Origin: Streptococcus infantis
GTDB lineage: Bacteria; Bacillota; Bacilli; Lactobacillales; Streptococcaceae
Length of the DNA: 64,000 nucleotides
NCBI RefSeq assembly: GCF_000963255.1
Contig: NZ_JYOV01000022.1
Location: 1-64,000 of the forward strand
Direction: 5' to 3'
How positions within the stretch are numbered: position 1 is the stretch's first letter; every line of letters starts with the position of its first letter. The notes under the pieces were generated by a model, which worked only from the letters and a program-made list of their open reading frames with translations, did no database searches and was not told the DNA's origin. Below, piece by piece: positions 50,200 through 58,696 of the stretch. The translations under genes and the position numbers were made by a program.

Positions 50200-50910
50200 T
50201 TAATTTGTTAATGAATCCAAAAATGCATAGAGTTTTGCATTCATTTCTTGATAATCATATGCACGAATGACTTCAGGCTTTTGAACATAAGTCAATTTTT
50301 TGCTTTGTTCTTCCAAAACTTCTTCACCATCCGCAGCAATCAAGAGATTAACTGCTTCTGGGTCAAATTCCAAATGAGCTTGGAAGGCATAGTGTTTAGG
50401 ACTAAAGCGAATAATCTGACGTGGACAGCCTTGACTGGTCGCAAGGACGACAGCATCCTCTGTTAATCCCGGCATATCTCCATGCCAGTGGCCGGTATTT
50501 AAAGTTTGTCCAAAAACTTTGACATGATTGTCTTTTAATCCAGCTTCAGTTAGCGTTATTGGAAAAACACCAATCTCACGCTCTGGACTATGTTCATACT
50601 CTGCGCCATAAGCAACAGACAAGAGTTGAGCACCAAGACAGACACCAACAATATAACGATCTGCCTTCATAGCCTTTTGAATCAGCTCAATCTCTGCCTG
50701 AGGATCGTAGTATGGAAAAGTTTCCCGATCTTCATCTGGCGATTGAGGTCCTCCCATTACGATCAAAAAGTCGATCTCATCCACTGTCTCTGGTAAGGCT
50801 TCATTCTCATAGACTTTGGTCGTGGTCACTTGATGGCCACGCTCCTGCGCCCATTTTAGATAAGCGCCCGGCACTTCAAATGTTTCATGCAGTACAAAAT
50901 GTACCTTCAT
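50200..50910 (-). CDS. Class I glutamine amidotransferase-like protein
   Basis: 236 residues from ATG 50910 (GGGAGAAGAAAC upstream). The GATase-1 fold has the nucleophile Cys in GVCLGAQLLS and a catalytic His in NTGHWHGD or the HLEFDPE region, resembling the GMP-synthase glutaminase domain. No fused synthase domain, so its acceptor is unknown; stand-alone members include gamma-glutamyl hydrolases. Overlaps the clc stop by 4 bp (ATGA), so it is part of the nucleoside operon. Confidence 0.85.
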   Translation of the reverse strand: MKVHFVLHETFEVPGAYLKWAQERGHQVTTTKVYENEALPETVDEIDFLIVMGGPQSPDEDRETFPYYDPQAEIELIQKAMKADRYIVGVCLGAQLLSVAYGAEYEHSPEREIGVFPITLTEAGLKDNHVKVFGQTLNTGHWHGDMPGLTEDAVVLATSQGCPRQIIRFSPKHYAFQAHLEFDPEAVNLLIAADGEEVLEEQSKKLTYVQKPEVIRAYDYQEMNAKLYAFLDSLTN

Positions 50911-52142
50911 CGTTTCTTCTCCCATCTCTTTCGAATCACGTAAGACAGACTAGCTGCAAGTACAAGCGGAATTGTCAAACTCCAAGTTTGGCCTGTAAAT
51001 CCAAGGCTCAGGGCAATAGCTGTCAGAGGAGCTTTTAAGGTCGTCCCTAAAAAGACGGTCGCTCCTAGTAACATCCCTAGAGCAGGATCCAGATGAATCC
51101 CAACTGCTGTCAAAAGCAAGGTCACTAGGTATCCAGAGCCAATCCCTAAGGCAAATGATGGTGTCAAAGTTCCTCCATAAGCACCATTGCGCAAGAGGAG
51201 ATAAACCAGAAGCCCCTTCACTGCAAGAGCCAGTGGAAGATAAGGAATCGACTGGCTAGACAAGAGGGCTTGCGCTAGTACCTGGCCATTTCCCATAAAG
51301 ATAGGGAAAAAGGCTACTAGGCTCCCCAGCACTAGAAAGGCTAGCGGAAGAGCCCAAAGAATCGTCCCATCCTTCCGCCGTTTGTGACTAGCCCGCTTGG
51401 CGAGGAAAGCAAAGACCAGAGCCAAGGGAGTAACCAAGAAAGCAATCACAATAGCCTGAAAGAAACTGCTAGCCGACCATGAGACTGCGGACAGGTGATA
51501 AATAGCCTCTTGACCAATGATGGACTGAGCGACCCAGGTGGCCAGATAAGTACTGGTCAAAACCAGTAGAAAGTTCTGCCAACTGAAGGCGAGCCCTAAG
51601 GTCTCAAAGACAAACAAGCTACTGGCAAAGGGAACCTGATATACCGCAGCTAAACCAGCTCCAGCACCGCAGGCAATCAAGACTTTTCGCTCTTTGACAG
51701 CTAGAGAAAAACCTTTCGCCAAGCGACCAGCTAGAAGAGCCCCGACCTCACGTGGTGCTCCTTCTTTTCCGACCGATGCACCTGCTCCGACAATCGCAAC
51801 CTGCATACCTGCATGAAGGAGGTGGGCTAAGGGCGCTGGTTCCCTGTCTCCAGCTAAGTCAATTTGCTGGCGAATAGACAGAATCTTATAACGCTTTTGC
51901 AGGACATACCAGAAGCCAGCTGACAAACACCCAGTCACACATAAGACCAAAAATCTACGGAGACCTCCAGCTTCTTGAAATTGCTGGAGTAAATCCGACT
52001 TATCTTGGCCAAAGGCCAGCCCTTGCACCCCTTCTAGTAGATAATGACAGGCAATTCCGACCAGACCCGTCCCTATTCCTAATGATAAAGTGGCTAGAAG
52101 CACTCTCAGTCCATAGGGAATACTTTGGAGTCGTACTCTCAT
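50907..52142 (-). CDS. ClC-family chloride channel/antiporter
   Basis: 411 residues from the ATG at 52142, which lies 4 nt after the punA stop; a TTG at 52160 in frame is less likely. About ten membrane helices. ClC selectivity-filter motifs are visible: GAGASVGKEGAPREVGALL (the GKEGP-type element) and GAYGGTLTPSFALGIG. The presence within a purine-salvage operon is conserved in pneumococcus but unexplained. Confidence 0.9.
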   Translation of the reverse strand: MRVRLQSIPYGLRVLLATLSLGIGTGLVGIACHYLLEGVQGLAFGQDKSDLLQQFQEAGGLRRFLVLCVTGCLSAGFWYVLQKRYKILSIRQQIDLAGDREPAPLAHLLHAGMQVAIVGAGASVGKEGAPREVGALLAGRLAKGFSLAVKERKVLIACGAGAGLAAVYQVPFASSLFVFETLGLAFSWQNFLLVLTSTYLATWVAQSIIGQEAIYHLSAVSWSASSFFQAIVIAFLVTPLALVFAFLAKRASHKRRKDGTILWALPLAFLVLGSLVAFFPIFMGNGQVLAQALLSSQSIPYLPLALAVKGLLVYLLLRNGAYGGTLTPSFALGIGSGYLVTLLLTAVGIHLDPALGMLLGATVFLGTTLKAPLTAIALSLGFTGQTWSLTIPLVLAASLSYVIRKRWEKKR

Positions 52143-52146
52143 AGTC

Positions 52147-52956
52147 TTACAATTCAGCAAGAATCGCTTTCAGCAAGCCTTTAAAGTCGCCTTTGACACG
52201 TTCGGTCACTTCTACCACTTCTTCGTGGTTGAGTTCTTCTTGGAAACCTGCAGCAAAGTTAGTAATACATGAAATACCAAGAACTTTCAAGCCAGAGTGA
52301 GCTGCCACGATAACTTCAGGAACAGTGGACATACCAACCGCATCTGCACCAAGTGTCTTATATGCACGGATTTCAGCTGGAGTTTCATACGTTGGACCAG
52401 TTACACCGATATAAACACCATCATCAAGTTTAACACCAAGTTTTTCAGCAACTGCATGAGCTGTAGCACGATATTCTGGAGTGTAGGCTTTTGACATGTC
52501 TGGGAATCGTGGACCGAAGTCATCCAAGTTTTCACCGATTAGAGGGTTTTGGCCTGTCATATTGATGTGGTCAGTGATAGCCATCAAAGTACCAGGACCA
52601 AAGCCGATACCTCCAGCAGCATTGGTAACAATCACACCTTCACAGCCTAAAACTTTCATAACACGAACTGGAAAAGTCACAACTTCAAGAGGATTTCCTT
52701 CGTAGAAGTGGAAGCGTCCTTGAAGGGCTAAGACTTTACGTCCTGCAAGCTCACCGTAAACTAATTTTCCAGCGTGTCCAACAACAGTTGAACGTCCCCA
52801 GTTTGGAATTTCAGCGTAGTCTACAACAACTGGATTTTCGATTTCTTCAGCAAGTTCTCCCAGTCCTGATCCAAGAATCAAACCGAACTCTGGTGCTTCT
52901 ACTCCCTTTTCTTTTAAGAAAGCAGCTGTTTCATTGATTTTTGCTAATAATGTCAT
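52147..52956 (-). CDS. punA: Purine nucleoside phosphorylase I
   Basis: 269 residues, trimeric PNP (inosine/guanosine type). LILGSGLGELAEEI, GRFHFYEG, TNAAGGIG, MTGQNPL and GVTGPTYETPAEIR are family motifs. Overlaps the DUF1697 gene stop by 4 bp. Complementary in specificity to DeoD. Confidence 0.95.
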   Translation of the reverse strand: MTLLAKINETAAFLKEKGVEAPEFGLILGSGLGELAEEIENPVVVDYAEIPNWGRSTVVGHAGKLVYGELAGRKVLALQGRFHFYEGNPLEVVTFPVRVMKVLGCEGVIVTNAAGGIGFGPGTLMAITDHINMTGQNPLIGENLDDFGPRFPDMSKAYTPEYRATAHAVAEKLGVKLDDGVYIGVTGPTYETPAEIRAYKTLGADAVGMSTVPEVIVAAHSGLKVLGISCITNFAAGFQEELNHEEVVEVTERVKGDFKGLLKAILAEL

Positions 52957-53513
52957 TGTCTGTCTCCTTCATAATCTTTTAAAAATTGACCGATTTTGTC
53001 AAAAGTTTTAGCATTTCGAATAGTAATATTACGATAGAAAGGCATCTTTAGCAGGTACTTGTGATAGGCTGTTTTGCTATAGGTTTCTTCTGAGAATTTG
53101 CCCCAGAAGATTCCCAGTTTCCCGAAATGAAGCACTTCATCTACCAGTTCCATACTTTCGACTTTCTCGATGACTTGCTTGGTATCCAGTCCCTCAGTAT
53201 AAAAGAGAACATCCTTTCGAGCCATTTCTTGGAACCACCATTCCGGAAGAGTTCTAAGCTCCTCTTCGTAATCTTCTTGACTTAACAAGGAAAAATGTTG
53301 AATAAATGGATAATGTTCTTTAAAGAAATCCTGTAGCCTCTCAACCAACTGAGTTCTAGGTATGCTAGTATCAAAGAAAATATTGCCACTATTGATGAAG
53401 GTTTCAACAGTTTCTAATCCCAACTCTGTCAACTCTTGACGAAGCTGGGCCATGACCACCTTATGTTTTCCACCGACATTGATCCCTCTAACCAGTAATG
53501 CCAAGCGAGTCAT
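52953..53513 (-). CDS. DUF1697 family protein
   Basis: 186 residues. The N-terminal LALLVRGINVGGKHKVVMAQLRQ and ETFINSGNIFF are DUF1697 signatures; function unknown. One nucleotide separates it from deoB and it overlaps punA by 4 bp, so it is tightly coupled in the operon. Confidence 0.88.
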   Translation of the reverse strand: MTRLALLVRGINVGGKHKVVMAQLRQELTELGLETVETFINSGNIFFDTSIPRTQLVERLQDFFKEHYPFIQHFSLLSQEDYEEELRTLPEWWFQEMARKDVLFYTEGLDTKQVIEKVESMELVDEVLHFGKLGIFWGKFSEETYSKTAYHKYLLKMPFYRNITIRNAKTFDKIGQFLKDYEGDRQ

Positions 53514-53514
53514 C

Positions 53515-54726
53515 TTAAACCAATTTATCTAAGAAGCTTTCACCAATCATAGCCTTATCTACGCCAAAGTTATCAGCGATTGTTGCCGAAATATCAGCAA
53601 AATGACCGATTGGTAAGTGTCCATTTCCTTTTAGTGATGGGCTATAGACCAAAAGTGGAATGTATTCACGAGTATGGTCTGTACCTGCATAAGTAGGGTC
53701 ATTACCATGATCGGCAGTAATCATGAGTAGATCATCTTCTCTCATAGCAGCGATAAGCTCAGGCAAACGTTCATCAAACTCATGCAAGCAATCGCGGTAA
53801 CCATGTGGATCACGGCGGTGACCGTAAAGTGCATCAAAGTCGACCAAGTTAGTGAATGAGAATCCTTTTTCAAACTCAGTAAGGCCCATTGTTGTCAAAA
53901 GTGTGTCAATTCCATGGCTATTTGACTTATTGTGGCCCATATCATGGTTCACCCCAGCACCATTAAAGATATCGCTAATCTTACCTACTGAGTAAGTATC
54001 AATACCTGCTTCGTTGAGTTTATCCAAAACTGTTGGAGCAAATGGTGATACAGCCAAGTCACGACGATTTGCAGTACGTGTGAAGTTTCCAGGCTCACCA
54101 ACATAAGGACGAGCAATGATACGTCCTAGAAGAGCTGGGCGTTCCAATGTAATCGAACGAGCGTACTCACAAATACGGTAAAGTTCATCCAAAGGAATAA
54201 TGTCTTCGTGGGCAGCGATTTGAAGAACTGGGTCAGCAGATGTGTAGATAATCAACTCGCCTGTTTCCATTTGACGTGGTCCAAAGTCATCGATAACAGC
54301 AGTACCTGAGTAAGGTTTATTTGCTTCACGGATTACTTTACGACCTGAGAATTCTTCAATCTTTGTAAGGATTTCTTCTGGGAATCCATTCCAGAAAGTA
54401 TCGAAAGGTTCAGTGATATTGAGGCCCATGATTTCCCAGTGACCTGTCATGGTGTCTTTACCTAATGATACTTCCTCAAGTTTAGTGTAGTAACCACTAG
54501 GATTTGCTTCTGCGGGAACCGTTTTAAGGGCTGTCTCACGCTCGATGTTCCCAAGACCAATCTTAGCCATGTTAGGAACATTCAAACCAACAGATTTTGA
54601 AATATGCCCAAGTGTATCAGATGCTCCATCTGGAACCCCTGCATTGACGAAGTTATTAGCATCTGGTGCTGCACCGATTCCTACAGAATCTAGTACCACC
54701 AAGTGAATACGATTAAATTTTGGCAT
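53515..54726 (-). CDS. deoB: Phosphopentomutase
   Basis: 403 residues, alkaline-phosphatase superfamily metalloenzyme. It converts (deoxy)ribose-1-phosphate to 5-phosphate. The metal/catalytic sites are in [23 protein letters not shown] (catalytic Thr), and [32 protein letters not shown] precedes the ATG. Second in the rpiA operon. Confidence 0.97.
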   Translation of the reverse strand: MPKFNRIHLVVLDSVGIGAAPDANNFVNAGVPDGASDTLGHISKSVGLNVPNMAKIGLGNIERETALKTVPAEANPSGYYTKLEEVSLGKDTMTGHWEIMGLNITEPFDTFWNGFPEEILTKIEEFSGRKVIREANKPYSGTAVIDDFGPRQMETGELIIYTSADPVLQIAAHEDIIPLDELYRICEYARSITLERPALLGRIIARPYVGEPGNFTRTANRRDLAVSPFAPTVLDKLNEAGIDTYSVGKISDIFNGAGVNHDMGHNKSNSHGIDTLLTTMGLTEFEKGFSFTNLVDFDALYGHRRDPHGYRDCLHEFDERLPELIAAMREDDLLMITADHGNDPTYAGTDHTREYIPLLVYSPSLKGNGHLPIGHFADISATIADNFGVDKAMIGESFLDKLV

Positions 54727-54743
54727 AGTGTGTCTCCTTTTTT

Positions 54744-54769
54744 GATTATTTTGATTATTTTGATTATTT
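54744..54769. repeat. Three-copy 9-bp tandem repeat between rpiA and deoB
   Basis: GATTATTTT occurs about three times in tandem (starts 54744, 54753, 54762), ending at the rpiA stop and immediately before the deoB ribosome-binding site. Copy-number change would alter the spacing of stop and next start. Confidence 0.8.
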
Positions 54770-55447
54770 CCCTTTTGTTGAAGTTAAAACCTGAACGCCA
54801 GCTTGCCCTGCAACAATCACTTTATCAACCATTTGATTAAATAAACCGTGCTCAACAATACCGACCTGAAGATCCAGTTGATGACCAAAAGCAATCGGGT
54901 CTTCAATAACACCTAAATCAAGATCAATGATGAAATTTTTCATATCCGTCACAAAACGTTGGCCATCTTTTTCACGAAAACTTGGCTTATAACCAGCTTT
55001 TTCAAAACGACGGAAAACCTGTTCTGCTCCGTATTGGACAACTTCGACAGGTAGTTTGAAAGCGCCAAGTTTCTCAACCATCTTGCTCTCATCTACCACC
55101 CAGATATACTGTTTGGTTGGTGTCGCAACTACTTTTTCCATTAGAAGCGCCCCACCGCCTCCTTTGATACCATTAAACTGGCGATCTACCTCATCAGCTC
55201 CATCAACAGTCACATCAACCTCATCCACCTCGTCAATCGACTTAAGTGGGATATTTAATCCTTGTGCCTGTTTTGTCGTTACACTCGAGGTCGTTACGGC
55301 TGTAATTTGAAGTCCTTCTTCTTTAATTCTACGTCCGATTTCCTCTACGAAATAATAGGCAGTCGAGCCTGTTCCAAGTCCTACAACCATTCCGTCGGTT
55401 ACGAACTCAGCAGCCTTGATGCCTGCTATTTTTTTCAGATTTTCCAC
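54764..55447 (-). CDS. rpiA: Ribose-5-phosphate isomerase A
   Basis: 227 residues. [26 protein letters not shown] and [15 protein letters not shown] are RpiA motifs. It interconverts ribose-5-P and ribulose-5-P and so joins nucleoside catabolism to the pentose phosphate pathway. GGAGGTGTTTAA precedes its start, which reads GTG (MENLKKIAG). It leads the operon rpiA-deoB-DUF1697-punA-clc-GATase. Confidence 0.97.
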   Translation of the reverse strand: MENLKKIAGIKAAEFVTDGMVVGLGTGSTAYYFVEEIGRRIKEEGLQITAVTTSSVTTKQAQGLNIPLKSIDEVDEVDVTVDGADEVDRQFNGIKGGGGALLMEKVVATPTKQYIWVVDESKMVEKLGAFKLPVEVVQYGAEQVFRRFEKAGYKPSFREKDGQRFVTDMKNFIIDLDLGVIEDPIAFGHQLDLQVGIVEHGLFNQMVDKVIVAGQAGVQVLTSTKGK

Positions 55448-55477
55448 TTAAACACCTCCAAACAAAAAGCTACTTTT

Positions 55478-55500
55478 ATTATAACATGAATACGCTTTAA
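55478..55500 (-). promoter_or_regulatory. Promoter of the rpiA-deoB-punA operon with a candidate CcpA cre site
   Basis: Minus strand TGT-TATAAT (-10 at 55478-55483). Just upstream, TTAAAGCGTATTCA (55487-55500) matches the cre consensus TGNAANCGNNNNCA at all fixed positions except the second. A site touching the -10 fits repression by CcpA when glucose is present. Confidence 0.6.
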
Positions 55501-55516
55501 ATTCATCCTTGCACTA

Positions 55517-55544
55517 GAAAAACCCGAACATTTTATTTCGGGTT
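55517..55544 (-). terminator. Terminator after the U32 gene
   Basis: Minus-strand AACCCGAA-...-TTCGGGTT followed by TTTC, just beyond the U32 stop. Confidence 0.8.
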
Positions 55545-55552
55545 TCTGATTC

Positions 55553-56482
55553 TTATTTAACCATGTCAGGATCGTAGTCATAAAATCCTGTGTCAAGGAA
55601 ACGATTTTTTGGATGGAGTTTACGGACTTGCTCATCCAACAAGAAGGCTTGGTCATGCGTAAAGCTTCCCTCTTGAATCAAGCTACGGGCTTGGATGAAG
55701 AGTTTTGCAATCTCAACAAAATCTTGGCCTGGAGTATAAAGTCCTTCTAGCTTCCAATGAGTGAAACCATGCTCCACCAACTCTGGCAATTTGGTCATCA
55801 AATCAAGGTCGTTGTTGGCAAAAATGTGAGTTCCATGATTATCTTCAAAAATAGAGTAATGGCTATCTGGATCACTAGGCTCTGCTAAGAAGAGGTCACG
55901 TTGACGTGTTTTTTCATCATCAATCTGAGTAAAATTATAGTAATTCTGCAAGAGTGGACGCTTAGAGTGGTGGATAACGCTTGCACCATAGACCAAAATT
56001 TCAGCAGGAATTTCCAAAATTTCAGGCATTTTAAAGAGTTCAGCTGATGGAATTTCACGAGCCAATACTGCCTCAGAAGCGCCAGCCTTTTGTCCCCAGA
56101 AATTGATCTGACGGCTACTAGTTACCATGGTTGACGCATCATAGATAGTTTTAAAGCTATAACCATCACGATTGACAACATAAAAAACACCCGCATCTCC
56201 AACAGTAATGTAGTCTGTTTTAATTTCTTCTAAGAAATCAAGGAAGGGCTTGATGTGATCCATCATATCCTGATGCATAAGAGCATTGACTGCTACGATC
56301 AATTCCTTACCTGCATCATGAACCAGACCAGCGATGGTTCTCAGTTCATCATAAGAAAAAGTCTTTGGTAGGCGAAGTCCAAAATCTTTCTCACCGACAT
56401 AGATGCGGTCAACTCCCGCCTCTAGTAATTCTTTTAATTGTTCAATGCTTTCAGCAGTTGCTGTAATAATAATCTTTTCCAT
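55553..56482 (-). CDS. Peptidase U32 family protein (YrrN-like)
   Basis: 309 residues. IIITATAESIEQLKELLEAGVDRIYVG and LAREIPSAEL are U32 features, and the length matches the short partner (YrrN) of Bacillus pairs. Recent work places U32 members in tRNA/rRNA hydroxylation rather than proteolysis, so the 'peptidase' label is historical. The longer partner is not next to it. The ATG lies 7 nt after a TATAAT without a Shine-Dalgarno. Confidence 0.85.
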   Translation of the reverse strand: MEKIIITATAESIEQLKELLEAGVDRIYVGEKDFGLRLPKTFSYDELRTIAGLVHDAGKELIVAVNALMHQDMMDHIKPFLDFLEEIKTDYITVGDAGVFYVVNRDGYSFKTIYDASTMVTSSRQINFWGQKAGASEAVLAREIPSAELFKMPEILEIPAEILVYGASVIHHSKRPLLQNYYNFTQIDDEKTRQRDLFLAEPSDPDSHYSIFEDNHGTHIFANNDLDLMTKLPELVEHGFTHWKLEGLYTPGQDFVEIAKLFIQARSLIQEGSFTHDQAFLLDEQVRKLHPKNRFLDTGFYDYDPDMVK

Positions 56483-56489
56483 AAGAAAA

Positions 56490-56498
56490 ATTATACCA
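56490..56498 (-). promoter_or_regulatory. Extended -10 promoter of the U32 gene, probable leaderless start
   Basis: Minus strand TGG-TATAAT (-10 at 56490-56495), ending 7 nt before the ATG at 56482; predicted leader is one nucleotide. Confidence 0.65.
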
Positions 56499-56585
56499 CA
56501 TTTCTGGAAAATCAGCTATTCCCTAAAATGATAAATTTACTTATTCTTTTTGTAACCTTACTGTAATAATTTTTTTCTTGAAAAA

Positions 56586-56594
56586 TGGTAAAAT
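56586..56594 (+). promoter_or_regulatory. Extended -10 promoter of the DUF3270 gene
   Basis: TGG-TAAAAT (-10 at 56589-56594), followed by AAGGAG and the ATG at 56621. Confidence 0.55.
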
Positions 56595-56620
56595 GAAAGA
56601 GTACTGTTAAGGAGAGAATC

Positions 56621-56893
56621 ATGTCCGTAAGAAAATATCAACCGTATGAGTTTGAAGAAGAGGAAACTCAAACAACGCCATACCAAGACTATGTCCCGGA
56701 AACAACTTCCATTGCTAGTTTGAAGGAAGTTCTTTTCTTTGTAAACATTGCTTGTTTTTGCGTCTTTTTAGCCTTGTTTAGCTTTATCTTTTTAGCCCTC
56801 AAGTTCAACACAGTTCTGGCTTTCAGCCTAGCAATTGCCTTGAGTTTAGTGGCATCAAATGTTCAACGTTCGATAATTAAGAAGAAATTTTAG
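56621..56893 (+). CDS. DUF3270-like small membrane protein
   Basis: 90 residues: an acidic N-terminal ~35 residues, two membrane helices (about 38-60 and 63-80), and a basic C-terminus. I match it from memory to the streptococcal DUF3270, function unknown. In pneumococcus it sits directly beside ciaH; here the hsd operon separates them. Confidence 0.8.
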   Translation: MSVRKYQPYEFEEEETQTTPYQDYVPETTSIASLKEVLFFVNIACFCVFLALFSFIFLALKFNTVLAFSLAIALSLVASNVQRSIIKKKF

Positions 56894-56902
56894 TAGATTC
56901 AA

Positions 56903-56935
56903 AAGGTCGGGATTTTTGTCCTGACCTATTTTTTA
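56903..56935 (+). terminator. Terminator after the DUF3270 gene
   Basis: AGGTCGGGA-TTTTTG-TCCTGACCT followed by ATTTTTT. The 56894-57232 gap (339 bp) holds this terminator, about 75 bp of unrecognised sequence, the ciaH remnant, a BOX element and the hsdS terminator. Confidence 0.85.
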
Positions 56936-57005
56936 TACGATAGCTAAAATGCTGCTACAAGAAAAGCGATACTTGGTCTACCGCTTTCTAATTCACAGCC
57001 TTTTC

Positions 57006-57059
57006 TCATTTATTTTTACGCTTGGATGATGTTGAGATTGCGATCTTGACTTCAAGATT
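57006..57059 (-). pseudogene. Remnant of a ciaH 3' end
   Basis: Read on the minus strand this piece encodes DNLEVKIAISTSSKRKNK and a TGA stop. The intact ciaH at 62859 ends FEVKIAIQTPSKRKNK and TAA: 13 of the last 16 residues are identical, and the 57009-57053 DNA matches 62862-62906 at roughly four of five bases. It has no start and is cut off by the BOX element. It marks where ciaH ended before, or the edge of an imported segment. Confidence 0.85.
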
Positions 57060-57064
57060 GTCTA

Positions 57065-57168
57065 ATACTCTTCGAAAATCTCTTCAAACCACGTCAACGT
57101 CGCCTTGCCGTACTCAAGTAAAGCCTGCGGCTAGTTTCCTAGTTTGCTTTTTGATTTTCATTGAGTAT
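57065..57168. repeat. BOX element (boxA-boxC, without boxB)
   Basis: ATACTCTTCGAAAATCTCTT, then CAAACCACGTCAACGTCGCC, CTTGCCGTA is boxA; GCCTGCGGCTAGTTTCCTAG, TTTGCTTTTTGATTTTCATT, GAGTAT is boxC. Ends ATACTC/GAGTAT are inverted. BOX elements are dispersed repeats of S. pneumoniae and relatives. It adjoins the ciaH remnant. Confidence 0.9.
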
Positions 57169-57195
57169 ATGTTTTACGAAAATCCTTTAACTACT

Positions 57196-57222
57196 AAAAA
57201 GACATCCAGCTAGCTAGATGTC
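57196..57222 (-). terminator. Terminator after hsdS
   Basis: Minus-strand GACATCTAGC-TA-GCTGGATGTC followed by five U, 11 nt from the hsdS stop. Confidence 0.85.
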
Positions 57223-57232
57223 TCCGTCAGAG

Positions 57233-58696
57233 TCATTTCAGTTTTTCAACCAGTGGTAACAGCTCTTCGATTTTCTCAACAATCCGCTTTTGTTCCGCGA
57301 GAGGGGGGAGGGGGATGATGGTGTTTGATATATCCCTCATAACCCAATTTTTATTTCCAACTCCTCTCGTATTTTCTTTCGCTTGTATTTGCACCAATGG
57401 GGAGTTAATTAAATACTTTAAGAAAATATTACTTATTTTTTTTTGATTAAACTTAAGTAGAGCTACGCTTACAAATAGAGAAAATTCCTTATCAGTATCG
57501 ACTATAACGGGTATACCAGTAGTACCAACTTTCGTAAGCAAAATATCTCCATATTCTGGATTGCACCTATTGTATAGAACTTTATGCTCTTCCTTTGTAA
57601 TAAATCTGCATGAAGTGAAATCTAAATTCCCAGAACTTAAATCTTTAACGGAAATAAAAGGAATTCCGTAGTCAGTATATTTTGGGGTGGAATGTGCTCC
57701 ATCAGTTAATTTATACAAGATCTCACCCAACCTCACCCATTTCCAGGTCTCAGGTATTTCAAAGGGGATTTCGTCCTCTGTGATTTCAGGAAGGGCCTTT
57801 TGTTTCTTGAGTTTCCCTTCCTCAATCAGCTTTTTCTTTTCGTCTTGGATGGCTTCAAAAAGCTCTTGACCTGTGCCTTCTTCTGCTCTTTGCTCGGCTA
57901 ATTTTCCTTGGATAGCTTGTCCAAGGATAGCCTTTTGCATATCAAGAGGGAACTTCTTGTTGAGTTCTTCTAGTCTATTCCAAGCATTTTCATATCTTTC
58001 AACCAGTGGCAACAGCTCTTCGATTTTCTCAACAATCCTCTTTTGCTCATCGAGAGGGGGGAGGGGGATGAGTAAATTAATCATAGTATCAGTTCCTACC
58101 CTTGGCATTTTTACACCATAAGTAACAGAATTTATTAAAAAATCAACATACGCCGATTTAAGTACGTAAACTATAAATCTGCTGTCACAATAGCCAATCA
58201 TATCAAATGGTACTAATTCTGACGAACAAACACCTTTATCTGGTGCTATTAAAATCTTTTTTAAATACGGACGAAGTTTACTATAAAGTATCTGTTCTTT
58301 TTTAAAAATGATTTTTTCACCGGAAATTTTCCTATCATTTGTCATAACTCGACGGATGATTTTCCCACTCTCTTTTTCAATATCTTCTAAATCCAAAGAC
58401 CACGTAGGTGTATCAATCTCAGCCACATTTATTTTCTTTTTAGTTTGACTGTATGTAGAAATCTCTCCCAACCTCACCCACTTCCAAGTCTCAGGTATCT
58501 CAAAGGGGATTTCGTCTGCTGTGATTTCAGGGAGGGCTTTTTGTTTCTTGAGCTTGCCTTCTTGGATTAGCTTTTGCTTTTCGCTTTGGATAGCTTTATA
58601 TAGTTCCTCGCCTGTGCCTTCTTCTGCTCTTTGCTCGACTAGTTTTCCTTGGATAGCCTGCTGCAAGATTGCATTTTTTAACTGTTGGGGCGTCAT
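57233..58696 (-). CDS. hsdS: Type I restriction-modification specificity subunit HsdS
   Basis: 487 residues: two target-recognition domains (about 71-215 and 318-465), each preceded by a near-identical ~72-residue segment (residues 7-78 and 256-327) and followed by a copy of PLPPLxEQKRIVEKIEELLP (about 211-230 and 465-484). HsdS sets the bipartite DNA target of the complex. The duplicated arrangement makes the protein a tandem of two half-subunits. Start overlaps hsdM by 4 bp (ATGA). No recombinase gene and no second hsdS fragment occurs in the window. The two recognition domains are unrelated in sequence. Confidence 0.95.
   Translation of the reverse strand: MTPQQLKNAILQQAIQGKLVEQRAEEGTGEELYKAIQSEKQKLIQEGKLKKQKALPEITADEIPFEIPETWKWVRLGEISTYSQTKKKINVAEIDTPTWSLDLEDIEKESGKIIRRVMTNDRKISGEKIIFKKEQILYSKLRPYLKKILIAPDKGVCSSELVPFDMIGYCDSRFIVYVLKSAYVDFLINSVTYGVKMPRVGTDTMINLLIPLPPLDEQKRIVEKIEELLPLVERYENAWNRLEELNKKFPLDMQKAILGQAIQGKLAEQRAEEGTGQELFEAIQDEKKKLIEEGKLKKQKALPEITEDEIPFEIPETWKWVRLGEILYKLTDGAHSTPKYTDYGIPFISVKDLSSGNLDFTSCRFITKEEHKVLYNRCNPEYGDILLTKVGTTGIPVIVDTDKEFSLFVSVALLKFNQKKISNIFLKYLINSPLVQIQAKENTRGVGNKNWVMRDISNTIIPLPPLAEQKRIVEKIEELLPLVEKLK
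57715..57931 (-). repeat. Internal direct repeat of hsdS (second copy; first at about 58462-58680)
   Basis: Codons for residues 256-327 repeat those for residues 7-78, with few changes (QAIQGKL.EQRAEEGTG, KLKKQKALPEIT.DEIPFEI, PETWKWVRLGEI). A second shorter pair lies at about 57998-58069 and 57236-57307. Direct repeats of this size can recombine to delete or exchange one recognition domain. Confidence 0.9.

Noticed and set aside
57233..58696. Phase-variable inverting hsdS locus of the creX type
   Set aside because: No recombinase and no inverted partial hsdS in the window; only direct repeats within a single gene.
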